From NCBI GenBank assembly GCA_045612565.1, contig JAZKZG010000135.1, positions 1 through 21,706 of the forward strand: a stretch of 21,706 nt of DNA, read 5' to 3'. Below the pieces are notes generated by a model. It was not told the DNA's origin and did no database searches. It saw only the letters and a list, made by a program, of their open reading frames with translations. Of this stretch, positions 5,110 through 12,509 are shown piece by piece (the first letter of the stretch is position 1; each line of letters opens with the position of its first letter). The DNA comes from RGIG9041 sp045612565 (GTDB lineage Bacteria > Bacillota > Clostridia > Oscillospirales > QAKW01). A program made the translations under genes and the position numbers.

Positions 5110-6549
5110 TTAAGACTGGAAGTAAATAAATGGATTGGATTTGGTATATGCAAGCATTACAATAATCATAATCTCGACAATAAATATAATTAATCCGCTG
5201 ATTTTGTTAAGGTTTAAAATCGGATAAAAACCATTTACAGATTTTTCGTTGCTTTTTTTGGATTTTATTGTTGCAGCAATGATAGCGATGAGCAATATTG
5301 CAATGCCAAAGATTGACCAAGAGAAAACTTGGGTGATACCGCCGCTCCAGATAAACATTTTCTTTAAAACATCAATTGCAGTAGTAAAGTTGTCTGCACG
5401 GAAAAATACCCAACATATGCATACAAAAACATAGGTTATAAAGATAGAAACAGCAGAGCCGATTTTTGTCTGATGGTTACCTTTTTTGAACTTGAGATAA
5501 ACTTTATGTACACATAATGCGAGACCGTGTAGCAGACCCCAAAAAATAAATGTATAATTTGCTCCGTGCCATAGTCCGCCTAAAACCATCGTGAGCAAAA
5601 GGTTTATGTATGTGCGAACTTTCCCTTTGCGGTTTCCGCCAAGAGGTATATAGAGATATTGCTGTAACCAGGAAGAGAGGCTGATGTGCCATCTTTTCCA
5701 AAACTCAGTTACATTTTTGGAAATGTAAGGTATATTAAAGTTTGCAAGGAAATCATACCCAAAGCATTTTGCAATACCAACAGCCATATCGGAATAACCC
5801 GAAAAATCACAATAAATCTGTATTGAATAAGAAACTATCGCTAAGATGACTGTCAGTGAAGAAAACGCAACAGGTTTAGAAAAGACATCATCTACAAAAA
5901 CAGATAAGTTATCTGCGATTACTATCTTTTTAAACATACCGAACATAAAGATTTGTAATCCGGTTACTAAATTATTTAATTTTAAAGGCGCGTTGTTTTT
6001 AAGTTGAGGTAAAAAGTCACATGCTTTTACAATAGGACCTGCAACTAACTGCGGGAAGAATGAAATATATAATGCAACATCAAACAAAGAGTGACTGGAT
6101 ATTGTTCCTTTGAGTACATCAATAGTATAACTCATCGACTGGAAGGTGTAAAAAGATATACCGACAGGAAGAATTATATTTAGAACTGCAGAAGATTCTA
6201 TTCCAAATAATATTGTGAAAGAATCAATGAAAAAGTTAAAATATTTAAAAAATCCTAAAATTACTAATGGGAAAACTATGCCGATGACCGAAAAAAGTTT
6301 TTTGTTTTTGTTTTCGTATATTTTCTTTGAGCAAAGCCATGCAACCAGTGTGAGCAGGAACATTAAAAAACAAAAACGGTAATCCCACCAACCGTAAAAC
6401 ACATAACTTGCAATAAGTAAAATGCTGTGCTTTAGTAAAAGCTGTGTTTTTTCTGAAAGCTTTTTACGTACCAATGGAATATTAAACAATAAAATCAGTA
6501 AGTATGTAACTGTAAATAAAACAAAAAACGGTATGCTTGTAAATACCAT
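5110..6549 (-). CDS. MBOAT-family O-acyltransferase (AlgI/PatA-like)
   Basis: A 479-aa polytopic membrane protein of about the length of AlgI. The N-terminal half holds many hydrophobic helices and the segment LPVGISFYTFQSMSYTID, typical of AlgI-type proteins. Further on are YISFFPQLVAGPIV, IYCDFSGYSDMAVGIA, FWKRWHISLSSWLQQYLYIP (His288) and MVLGGLWHGANYTFIFWG (His328). His328 corresponds to the invariant catalytic His of the MBOAT superfamily. The family moves acyl groups (often acetyl) across or at the membrane onto extracellular polysaccharides or other envelope polymers. The start is 6 bp after the SGNH gene, so it is the last gene of the three-gene YcaO operon. The pairing with an SGNH protein mirrors AlgI-AlgX/J and PatA-PatB. 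The polymer acted on is not identifiable: no polysaccharide genes are adjacent. Confidence 0.9.
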   Translation of the reverse strand: MVFTSIPFFVLFTVTYLLILLFNIPLVRKKLSEKTQLLLKHSILLIASYVFYGWWDYRFCFLMFLLTLVAWLCSKKIYENKNKKLFSVIGIVFPLVILGFFKYFNFFIDSFTILFGIESSAVLNIILPVGISFYTFQSMSYTIDVLKGTISSHSLFDVALYISFFPQLVAGPIVKACDFLPQLKNNAPLKLNNLVTGLQIFMFGMFKKIVIADNLSVFVDDVFSKPVAFSSLTVILAIVSYSIQIYCDFSGYSDMAVGIAKCFGYDFLANFNIPYISKNVTEFWKRWHISLSSWLQQYLYIPLGGNRKGKVRTYINLLLTMVLGGLWHGANYTFIFWGLLHGLALCVHKVYLKFKKGNHQTKIGSAVSIFITYVFVCICWVFFRADNFTTAIDVLKKMFIWSGGITQVFSWSIFGIAILLIAIIAATIKSKKSNEKSVNGFYPILNLNKISGLIIFIVEIMIIVMLAYTKSNPFIYFQS

Positions 6550-6555
6550 AGAAAA

Positions 6556-7554
6556 TCACCCCTCAATGATAGTGGAATAAAGTTTTTTAGCAATACATCT
6601 GTGACCGGATTCGTTTATGTGTCCTTCGCCTACAGTGGTATTTGAAAAACCGTGAGGCATAACGCGAGTTTGGTTGTATGATTCTTCAAACTCGGTAAAC
6701 ATATCTATAAACTCCACATCATATTTTTCACAGGCCGCTTTGAAAATTTCTTGTTCGGCTGAATAAGGTTGCTCTATCACTTTTCCATAATAATCAATAT
6801 TAATATCGGGGCAATACATAATTATAACTCTGCAGTTATTATCTTTTCCAACTTTCCCGGCATTTTCAATGGCGGTTTCAATTAGCTTTTGATATTCATC
6901 GATATTTTCGGTGTCATTATTTTTGCTGGGTGGGGTAGTGTCTTTTTTAACAAAGCTTGAAATTTGTGAATATGCCAAACGGAAAAAGTCCATCTTTTGC
7001 AGTTGGTATATTAAGCCGGAACTGTATGACGCTAAAGTTGGATATGTGCCATTATTGAGTTGTTCTAAGGCTTTTTTATCAAAAACTATATTGCTTGTTT
7101 CAATGACAACACAATCGGAAGGGGTATATGTCTCGACAGCGTTTTCAAGATTTTTTAAACATCTGATAAATTCGTGAGCGGATGTGCCGATGTTGTAAGC
7201 ATACTTATCATATCCGTTTTCTTTTAATTCTTTATTAAGAAGATAGGCGTAGTTTTTATCACTGTTTACATTAAATCCTTCGGTGTGGGATGAACCCATC
7301 AGCAATATATCAACTTCATCTTTTTTATCGGGGTAAGTGTTTACAAATCCAAATTCATCTGTTTTTGTAAAGGCAAATCCTTCGGTGCCGCGTATCGATA
7401 TGTGATTTTTATCCCAAAGATAGTCTGTTGCCCCTGTTTTGTTGGTGTGATGAACAGGTAAATTGTAGTAGAAAAAGCACAAACCAGAAACAATAGCCAA
7501 TGCGGTTATTCCTGATATAAACAGTTTGATAAACCAAATTAATGTTTTTTTCAT
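6556..7554 (-). CDS. Membrane-anchored SGNH-hydrolase-like protein, acyltransferase partner
   Basis: A 332-aa protein with an N-terminal membrane anchor (residues 5-28) and the rest outside. I chose ATG 7554 (MKKTLIWFIK...); an upstream TTG at 7578 would add 8 charged residues before the anchor. SGNH features: block I DILLMGSSHTEGF, where Ser89 sits at the GDS-type nucleophile position, a middle segment DCVVIETSNIVFD, and a C-terminal GEGHINESGH with His312 as the probable catalytic His. The usual Asp two residues before it is replaced by Glu310. Proteins of this type (AlgX/AlgJ/PatB-like) accept the acyl group delivered by the MBOAT and place it on the polymer. DltD has the comparable job in the neighbouring dlt operon. 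It is 6 bp upstream of the MBOAT gene and 52 bp downstream of the YcaO gene. Confidence 0.75.
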   Translation of the reverse strand: MKKTLIWFIKLFISGITALAIVSGLCFFYYNLPVHHTNKTGATDYLWDKNHISIRGTEGFAFTKTDEFGFVNTYPDKKDEVDILLMGSSHTEGFNVNSDKNYAYLLNKELKENGYDKYAYNIGTSAHEFIRCLKNLENAVETYTPSDCVVIETSNIVFDKKALEQLNNGTYPTLASYSSGLIYQLQKMDFFRLAYSQISSFVKKDTTPPSKNNDTENIDEYQKLIETAIENAGKVGKDNNCRVIIMYCPDINIDYYGKVIEQPYSAEQEIFKAACEKYDVEFIDMFTEFEESYNQTRVMPHGFSNTTVGEGHINESGHRCIAKKLYSTIIEG

Positions 7555-7606
7555 ATTTTTCTCACTCTTATATTTCAATTTCTATGTTGTATTTTGAAAA
7601 CATTAA

Positions 7607-9421
7607 TCAGTCAACAATACAGAATTCTTTTTCGTTTTGTCCGTCGGTGAATTTATTATAAATTGCACCGACTTTGTTGTTTATTTCTTTAACGTTTTCG
7701 AATTTGCAGTATTGGCGATATTTACAGTTTTCACAATTGTATTCACAGCAAATAAGCAACTCATCATATGGAGTTTTTCCGTTTTCGAGGTTGCAAAGTA
7801 GTTTGTCAACAACATTTTTTGTAAAAAACTTGCCGATAACCGATGTGATTTTATCTTTGCTTATTCCTGCTTTTGTAAATTCAATATATTTGTTTGCACA
7901 CAAAATGTAATCTGCAATTTCGGGATCTTCTGCACAGTTTACGGCAATATTTGAATACTTGATTGCTTCATCGTATTGTCCCAAACGGTAGCAGGCGTAT
8001 GCTCTCGTTATGTTTACCAAAAACTGACTGATTTTACCTTTGATTGGAATTCCCGAAAGGAAATTGAATGAGTTATATCTGCTGATTATAGGTCTTATCA
8101 TTTTGCTGTGGTTTAAAAGCATTGTAAGATCAATGTTACTTGCAGCTTTTGGATTTTTATAGACCTTACTTGCAATGTCAGCAATAGAAAACTCGGGGAC
8201 GGGTTCACATAATTTCAAAATGAGTGCCTCGGAATATCCGGGGATTACAAAGCGGTAGCAAGAAAATCCCAAATACGAAAAGTTTCTTACATAAACCTGT
8301 TTGTTCTCTTTTTTGAGTATCTCAAGAATCTGGTTAAGGAGTTGACGGTTATTTTTGTTGCTGTTGTCAGTGAAATCATCGGGCGCATCGTTGCAGGTGA
8401 TTTCGTTCGCAAAATAATCAACCGTATAAAGACCGCTTCCTGTTTCGAGTTGGTTGGTAATGTTGGCAACAACAGGAATATCGCTGACTTTATTTAATAT
8501 TTTTCCGTTATGAGAGGTGGTTATATTTTTGAGATTTTTGCCTTGCATAAGCTCGGTGAGCGACCTTTGCAATGCAATTTCCAAAACGGGATCTGCCGCA
8601 ACATTTACGCGGTAACCGTGTGTCTTTTTGTCGATTATTCGTGTAGATACAATAGGGAAGTGGCTGCCGAAAGAATAATCAAAAACATCAATGTCAAAGT
8701 CGCCGCTGTTTCGAATCTGTTCGAGTATTTTGCTTACAACGGGGAATTTATCCAGTGTTTCTTTAGGGAATTTTGGTGCTGAATTGCCTTTTGTGAGCAT
8801 CAATATATTTGCGTGTCTTTCCATAATTTCAGAAAGTGCATGTACCCACGCTTCCTCACGGGTGTTTCCAACACAACAACCGTTTGTAGCATATATCTGG
8901 TCAACGAAATCAATAGGGAGATATACGTGCTTTTTTTCAAAAATGCTGTAAAAAGGCAAGGTGAGTATTTTATCGTCATCCGCACACGCAAAAATTTTGC
9001 AGTATTTTGCAATTGTTTTTCGGGTGATTGACGGATGGTTGTATGTGTCCACAATATAATCCATCCACTCGCCGTCTTGCTCCAGTTCTGCAACTGTCAT
9101 ATATTTTGCATCAGGAGCAAATGACTGCGGCTTCATATCACGGTTGCGAACCGAAGACTGATATTTATAAAAAAACAGTCCGCCCTGTAAACGCTCAATA
9201 AATTCACCGTATGCACTCGCACGTGCAAATTCCTTGGTTATTCCTTTACCGTTAGAAAACGGAAAACCGCCTTTTGCGGATAAATTGAGACTAAAACAGT
9301 TATCAACGCCCGAATCGTTCCATTTTTCTGTCACTTCAATACCGATACCGTCTAATATACTTTTGATTTTAGCAACGGTGCTTTCGGGGGTGGCGTCTTT
9401 GAATTTTTCATCAATGTACAT
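7607..9421 (-). CDS. ycaO: YcaO-domain protein, E. coli YcaO type, with added C-terminal Cys cluster
   Basis: A 604-aa protein. YcaO ATP-binding segments: SNGKGITKEFARASAYGEFI (56-75), with ERL following (E73, E76); NGCCVGNTREEAWVHALSEI (180-199, E198, then MERH); and AADPVLEIALQRSLTELMQG (275-294, E290, Q293). These, plus VYVRNFSYLGFSCYRFVIPG, follow E. coli YcaO over its whole length. The C-terminal third (about 440-550) looks helical and TPR-like, as in E. coli YcaO. YcaO enzymes use ATP to activate a backbone amide, making azolines, thioamides or amidines. E. coli YcaO is linked to RimO-dependent methylthiolation of ribosomal protein S12. Unlike E. coli YcaO, this one ends with Cys558, 559, 563, 566 and 572, a possible Fe-S or zinc site. 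It has a consensus promoter (9460-9488) and AAGGAG 10 nt before the ATG, and it heads an operon with the SGNH and MBOAT genes. No precursor peptide gene and no radical-SAM gene were found nearby. Confidence 0.88.
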   Translation of the reverse strand: MYIDEKFKDATPESTVAKIKSILDGIGIEVTEKWNDSGVDNCFSLNLSAKGGFPFSNGKGITKEFARASAYGEFIERLQGGLFFYKYQSSVRNRDMKPQSFAPDAKYMTVAELEQDGEWMDYIVDTYNHPSITRKTIAKYCKIFACADDDKILTLPFYSIFEKKHVYLPIDFVDQIYATNGCCVGNTREEAWVHALSEIMERHANILMLTKGNSAPKFPKETLDKFPVVSKILEQIRNSGDFDIDVFDYSFGSHFPIVSTRIIDKKTHGYRVNVAADPVLEIALQRSLTELMQGKNLKNITTSHNGKILNKVSDIPVVANITNQLETGSGLYTVDYFANEITCNDAPDDFTDNSNKNNRQLLNQILEILKKENKQVYVRNFSYLGFSCYRFVIPGYSEALILKLCEPVPEFSIADIASKVYKNPKAASNIDLTMLLNHSKMIRPIISRYNSFNFLSGIPIKGKISQFLVNITRAYACYRLGQYDEAIKYSNIAVNCAEDPEIADYILCANKYIEFTKAGISKDKITSVIGKFFTKNVVDKLLCNLENGKTPYDELLICCEYNCENCKYRQYCKFENVKEINNKVGAIYNKFTDGQNEKEFCIVD

Positions 9422-9459
9422 TACAAATAATCTCCTTGATAGTTTCGAGCAATAAAAAT

Positions 9460-9488
9460 ATTATATACTATTCCATTGGTTATGTAAA
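9460..9488 (-). promoter_or_regulatory. Promoter of the ycaO-SGNH-MBOAT operon
   Basis: On the minus strand, TTTACA (9488-9483), a 17-bp spacer and TATAAT (9465-9460). The ycaO ATG lies 38 bp downstream with AAGGAG at 9437-9432. Confidence 0.72.
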
Positions 9489-9498
9489 GATTTTATTT

Positions 9499-9530
9499 AA
9501 CAATATTGTTTTATATTATTAATTAATAAT
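9499..9530. promoter_or_regulatory. Two perfect palindromes between the divergent promoters (candidate operators)
   Basis: AACAATATTGTT (9499-9510) and ATTATTAATTAATAAT (9515-9530) are perfect palindromes of 12 and 16 bp. They lie exactly between the -35 boxes of the ycaO and dlt-side promoters. The DNA is very AT-rich, so chance symmetry is possible, especially for the second. Confidence 0.35.
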
Positions 9531-9539
9531 AATTAATAC

Positions 9540-9568
9540 TTGATTTAGATAAAAAAACAATGTATAAT
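9540..9568 (+). promoter_or_regulatory. Promoter of the lipoprotein-transglutaminase-dlt operon
   Basis: TTGATT (9540-9545), a 17-bp spacer and TATAAT (9563-9568). The first gene starts at 9609 with GGAGG at 9598-9602. No other clear promoter or terminator was seen before dltA. Confidence 0.72.
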
Positions 9569-9608
9569 AAATTAATTAATTATTAATGCATATGGTTGGA
9601 GGCTAAAA

Positions 9609-10103
9609 ATGAAAAAAATAATTGTATGCTTTTTACTTGTTGTTTCAATATTATGCGTGATGTCTTTTTCATCTTGCACTACACAAAAAACAACTTTGGA
9701 TTCTGTAGAGATTATGGGAAATAAAATTGAATGTAATATGGATATGCAGGACGTTTTAAAAATGTTTCCGCAATTAAAATATGAGTATTCCGAGAGTATC
9801 AGTTGTGCATATAACGGTCTTGATAAAATATATGATTTTACTGATGCCGGTTTTATTGTGTATACATATCCTGTGGAAGATAAAGACTATGTTCTTGAAG
9901 TTACTGTTTCTTCCGAGGAAATAAAACAAAATAATGATACAGTATATAACGGTATGACAAAGCAGCAACTCATTGATCTTTTTGGTGAGGAGTTTACAGT
10001 TGATGGTGATACAATCACCTATGTTGTTAATGATAAACAAACAATGTACTATCTTTTAGATGCAGATAAGGTTATCGAATATGCAATCAGTGTGGCAGAA
10101 TAA
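9609..10103 (+). CDS. Small lipoprotein of unknown function heading the dlt operon
   Basis: A 164-aa protein. A lipoprotein signal peptide ends F-S-S-C, with Cys23 the predicted lipidation site. The mature part seems to hold two similar alpha/beta units. The first is built around MGNKIECNMDMQDVLKMFPQ. The second is built around YNGMTKQQLIDLFGEEF, followed by strands DTITYVVNDKQTMYYLLDAD. The G-M-(T)-x-x-x-L-x-x-x-F-G pattern resembles SmpA/BLIP-fold lipoproteins, but that is a visual guess. GGAGG lies 6 nt before the ATG. It is 10 bp upstream of the transglutaminase-like gene and on the same strand as dltA-D, so a role at the outer face of the membrane in envelope maintenance is plausible. 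Confidence 0.72.
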   Translation: MKKIIVCFLLVVSILCVMSFSSCTTQKTTLDSVEIMGNKIECNMDMQDVLKMFPQLKYEYSESISCAYNGLDKIYDFTDAGFIVYTYPVEDKDYVLEVTVSSEEIKQNNDTVYNGMTKQQLIDLFGEEFTVDGDTITYVVNDKQTMYYLLDADKVIEYAISVAE

Positions 10104-10113
10104 ACTGAATATT

Positions 10114-10956
10114 ATGAAAAAAATCTGTTGCCTGTTAGTTTTTGTGTTATGCTGTTCCGTTTTTGGCTCTTATGACAAAAAAGAAGTACAGGACACTCCT
10201 GTAAACGAGATTGTTGAACAGCCCGAAGATACTTCTAAAGAAGAGGATACACAAAACGATACTACAGAAAATCCGCCTGAAGATACTCAGAGTGATGCAC
10301 CTGCGGAGAATGTTACCGAAACTCCTTCGGACATCGAACAACCCGAGGTACCTGTAGAAAATGGCACTGATCCTTCGATAGATGGTGGGCAGGATGCACC
10401 CGCACAAACTCCACCTGAAAACACAGTTGATGAACAACAGACTCCGGTAGAAGATGAAATTGTTACAACCGTAAAATCCAAAGCAACCGAGGCAATAAAT
10501 TCGGTTGTTACAAGCGATATGACCGAGTATCAAAAACTTAAAATAGTTTATGAGTGGCTTTTTTATCACTATAAATACCGTACAGTTGCAGTTGATGTTT
10601 CGGGCGGTTATACCGATGAGTTGACATATGAACTTGCATCATATTATTTTAAATATCACAAAGGATCCTGTGAGCATTATGCTGCTGCCCAAAAGGTACT
10701 TTTTGAGCAGTTGGGGTACGAAGTAAAATATGTTGAGGGACAAAGATTGTCATCAGAAGATTCAACTTACGGAGAACACGTCTGGGTTATGGTCAAAATA
10801 AACGATAACTGGTACCACGTTGACGGTCTTTACAGCGGAAACCATACGTACGACATTTTAACAGTATTTTGTGTTCCCGATACAGCAATTGAGGGGTCTC
10901 ATAAATGGATGAAAGAAATGTATCCCGAGTGTACAGCCCCAAGATACGCAGAATAA
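10114..10956 (+). CDS. Secreted transglutaminase-like protein with long acidic linker
   Basis: A 280-aa protein from ATG 10114. An upstream in-frame ATG at 10060 lies inside the preceding gene and would bury the signal peptide. A signal sequence (2-18) ends S-V-F-G-S, where a lipoprotein would have Cys at position 19. Residues 22-115 are a Pro/Glu/Asp/Thr/Asn-rich spacer. The catalytic domain (about 120-270) has the transglutaminase-like triad: Cys186 in GSCEHYAAAQKVLF, His222 in GEHVWVMVKINDNWYHVDG, and Asp237 at its end. Members of this superfamily are peptidases, transamidases or isopeptide-forming enzymes; in bacteria many work on the wall or surface proteins. The substrate is unknown. 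There is no good Shine-Dalgarno, so translation may be coupled to the lipoprotein gene 10 bp upstream. dltA starts 18 bp downstream. Confidence 0.82.
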   Translation: MKKICCLLVFVLCCSVFGSYDKKEVQDTPVNEIVEQPEDTSKEEDTQNDTTENPPEDTQSDAPAENVTETPSDIEQPEVPVENGTDPSIDGGQDAPAQTPPENTVDEQQTPVEDEIVTTVKSKATEAINSVVTSDMTEYQKLKIVYEWLFYHYKYRTVAVDVSGGYTDELTYELASYYFKYHKGSCEHYAAAQKVLFEQLGYEVKYVEGQRLSSEDSTYGEHVWVMVKINDNWYHVDGLYSGNHTYDILTVFCVPDTAIEGSHKWMKEMYPECTAPRYAE

Positions 10957-10974
10957 AATCTTAGGAGAATAAAA

Positions 10975-12495
10975 ATGTTTGTTCTTGAAAAAATTGCACA
11001 GTATGCAAAAGACAAATCCAAAAAAGCTGTGATATACGGCAATAAGGTTATGACCTATGCCGAACTTGAACACTTTTCAAATGCTTTTGCTGACTATTTA
11101 ATAAAAAACGGTAAGGACAAGTCTCCTGTTGTAATATATGGACATAAGGAAGAAGAATTTTTACCGTGTATGTACGGTGCTCTCAAAGCGGGCAGGGCAT
11201 ATGTGCCTGTAGATATCACATTTCCGCAAGACAGATTAGAAATGGTTTTAACCGATGTTGCACCTGAATTTTTTGTAACACTCAGACCGACTGATATTGA
11301 GGCGAATGCTCCCACACAAAAAATAGATATATCGGATATCGGCAAAATATTTTCGGTTTATGACGGTGGCGCGGTTGATAAATTAAACTGGGTAAAACCG
11401 CAGGATAATTGCTATATTCTTTTTACTTCGGGTTCAACCGGACGTCCCAAGGGGGTGCCGATAAACAGAGCAAATATTGAAAATCTTAATAAATACTTTT
11501 CAAAATGGTGCGACATCGAAGCAACCACAGATATAATCACCAATCAGATTTCGTTTTCGTTTGATGTTTCGGTTGTTTCTGTTTACATTGGTGTATCTCT
11601 CGGTAAAACTCTATATACAATCGATAAGGCTGTAATGGAGACTCCCGCGACTCTTTATGAGTGTCTGGAAAAATCAAATCTTTCTTTTTGGGTTTCGACC
11701 CCGTCATTTGCTGAACTTTGTGCAATGAACGAGGGCTTTAACCAAAAAATGCTCCCGAATTTAAAAAGATTTCTTTTTTGCGGCGAAACATTAACACACA
11801 AACTCGTTGACCTTTTAACAGAACGTTTTCCGAACGCAGATATAGTTAATACATACGGTCCTACAGAGGCTACTGTTCTTGTTACCGCAAGTGCAATTAC
11901 CGAGGATATGGCAAAAGACGAAAAACCAATCCCAATAGGTAAGCCACTCGACGAAGTTGAGTTCAGAATCGTTGACCCCGAGGGCAAAGTTTTACCGTCA
12001 GGTGAAATCGGCGAACTTCAGATTATAAGTGACAATGTCAGCCACGGATATTATAAACGTCCTGACCTCACCGAAAAAGTTTTCTTCGAAACTGTAAGCT
12101 GCGGACAAAAAAAGCGTGGCTATAAAACAGGTGATGCCTGTTATGAGATGAATGGCCAATATTATTTTTGTGGCAGAATGGACTTTCAGATAAAACTCAA
12201 TGGCTTCAGAATTGAACTTGAAGACATAGAAAATAATCTTGTGAGGGTAGATAATGTAAGTCGCGCAATCTGTATTCCAGTTATGAACGAAGAAAAGGTC
12301 GATTACATTGCAGCGTTTGTTCTTTTGTCACGCGCTCCTGATGGTGCAAAAATAAGAGAAATTGCAAGAATAAAGAATGAACTTTCAAAATTTGTTCCCG
12401 CATATATGGTTCCGCGTAAGATTGTTTTGTGTGACAGTTTCCCAACTAACACAAATGGTAAGGTTGACAGAAAAGTTCTTGCGGCACAACTTTAA
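10975..12495 (+). CDS. dltA: D-alanine--D-alanyl carrier protein ligase
   Basis: A 506-aa ANL-superfamily adenylating enzyme of normal DltA length. It activates D-alanine with ATP and loads it on the phosphopantetheine of DltC in the cytoplasm. Visible motifs: ILFTSGSTGRPKGVP (A3 P-loop, about 148-162), FCGETL (about 269-274), NTYGPTEATV (A5, 293-302), YKTGDACYE, GRMDFQIKLNGFRIE (A8 hinge) and NTNGKVDRK, with Lys496 as the catalytic A10 lysine. AGGAG (10963-10967) lies 7 nt before the ATG. It is followed by dltB after 14 bp. A stand-alone NRPS-type adenylation enzyme is unlikely given the complete dlt set downstream. Confidence 0.95.
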   Translation: MFVLEKIAQYAKDKSKKAVIYGNKVMTYAELEHFSNAFADYLIKNGKDKSPVVIYGHKEEEFLPCMYGALKAGRAYVPVDITFPQDRLEMVLTDVAPEFFVTLRPTDIEANAPTQKIDISDIGKIFSVYDGGAVDKLNWVKPQDNCYILFTSGSTGRPKGVPINRANIENLNKYFSKWCDIEATTDIITNQISFSFDVSVVSVYIGVSLGKTLYTIDKAVMETPATLYECLEKSNLSFWVSTPSFAELCAMNEGFNQKMLPNLKRFLFCGETLTHKLVDLLTERFPNADIVNTYGPTEATVLVTASAITEDMAKDEKPIPIGKPLDEVEFRIVDPEGKVLPSGEIGELQIISDNVSHGYYKRPDLTEKVFFETVSCGQKKRGYKTGDACYEMNGQYYFCGRMDFQIKLNGFRIELEDIENNLVRVDNVSRAICIPVMNEEKVDYIAAFVLLSRAPDGAKIREIARIKNELSKFVPAYMVPRKIVLCDSFPTNTNGKVDRKVLAAQL

Positions 12496-12509
12496 AGAAA
12501 GGAAAAAAT

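Noticed and set aside
9240..9455. 73-aa plus-strand reading antisense to the ycaO 5' end
   Set aside because: No ribosome binding site; composition is explained by the antisense of ycaO.
7607..9608. RiPP biosynthetic cluster around YcaO
   Set aside because: No short precursor ORF, dehydrogenase, ThiF/E1-like partner, TfuA or radical-SAM gene is near; the YcaO follows the E. coli type over its length rather than azoline-forming cyclodehydratases.
10147..10569. 140-aa minus-strand reading rich in Phe, Ile, Cys and Arg
   Set aside because: Antisense shadow of the low-complexity linker and catalytic part of the transglutaminase-like gene.
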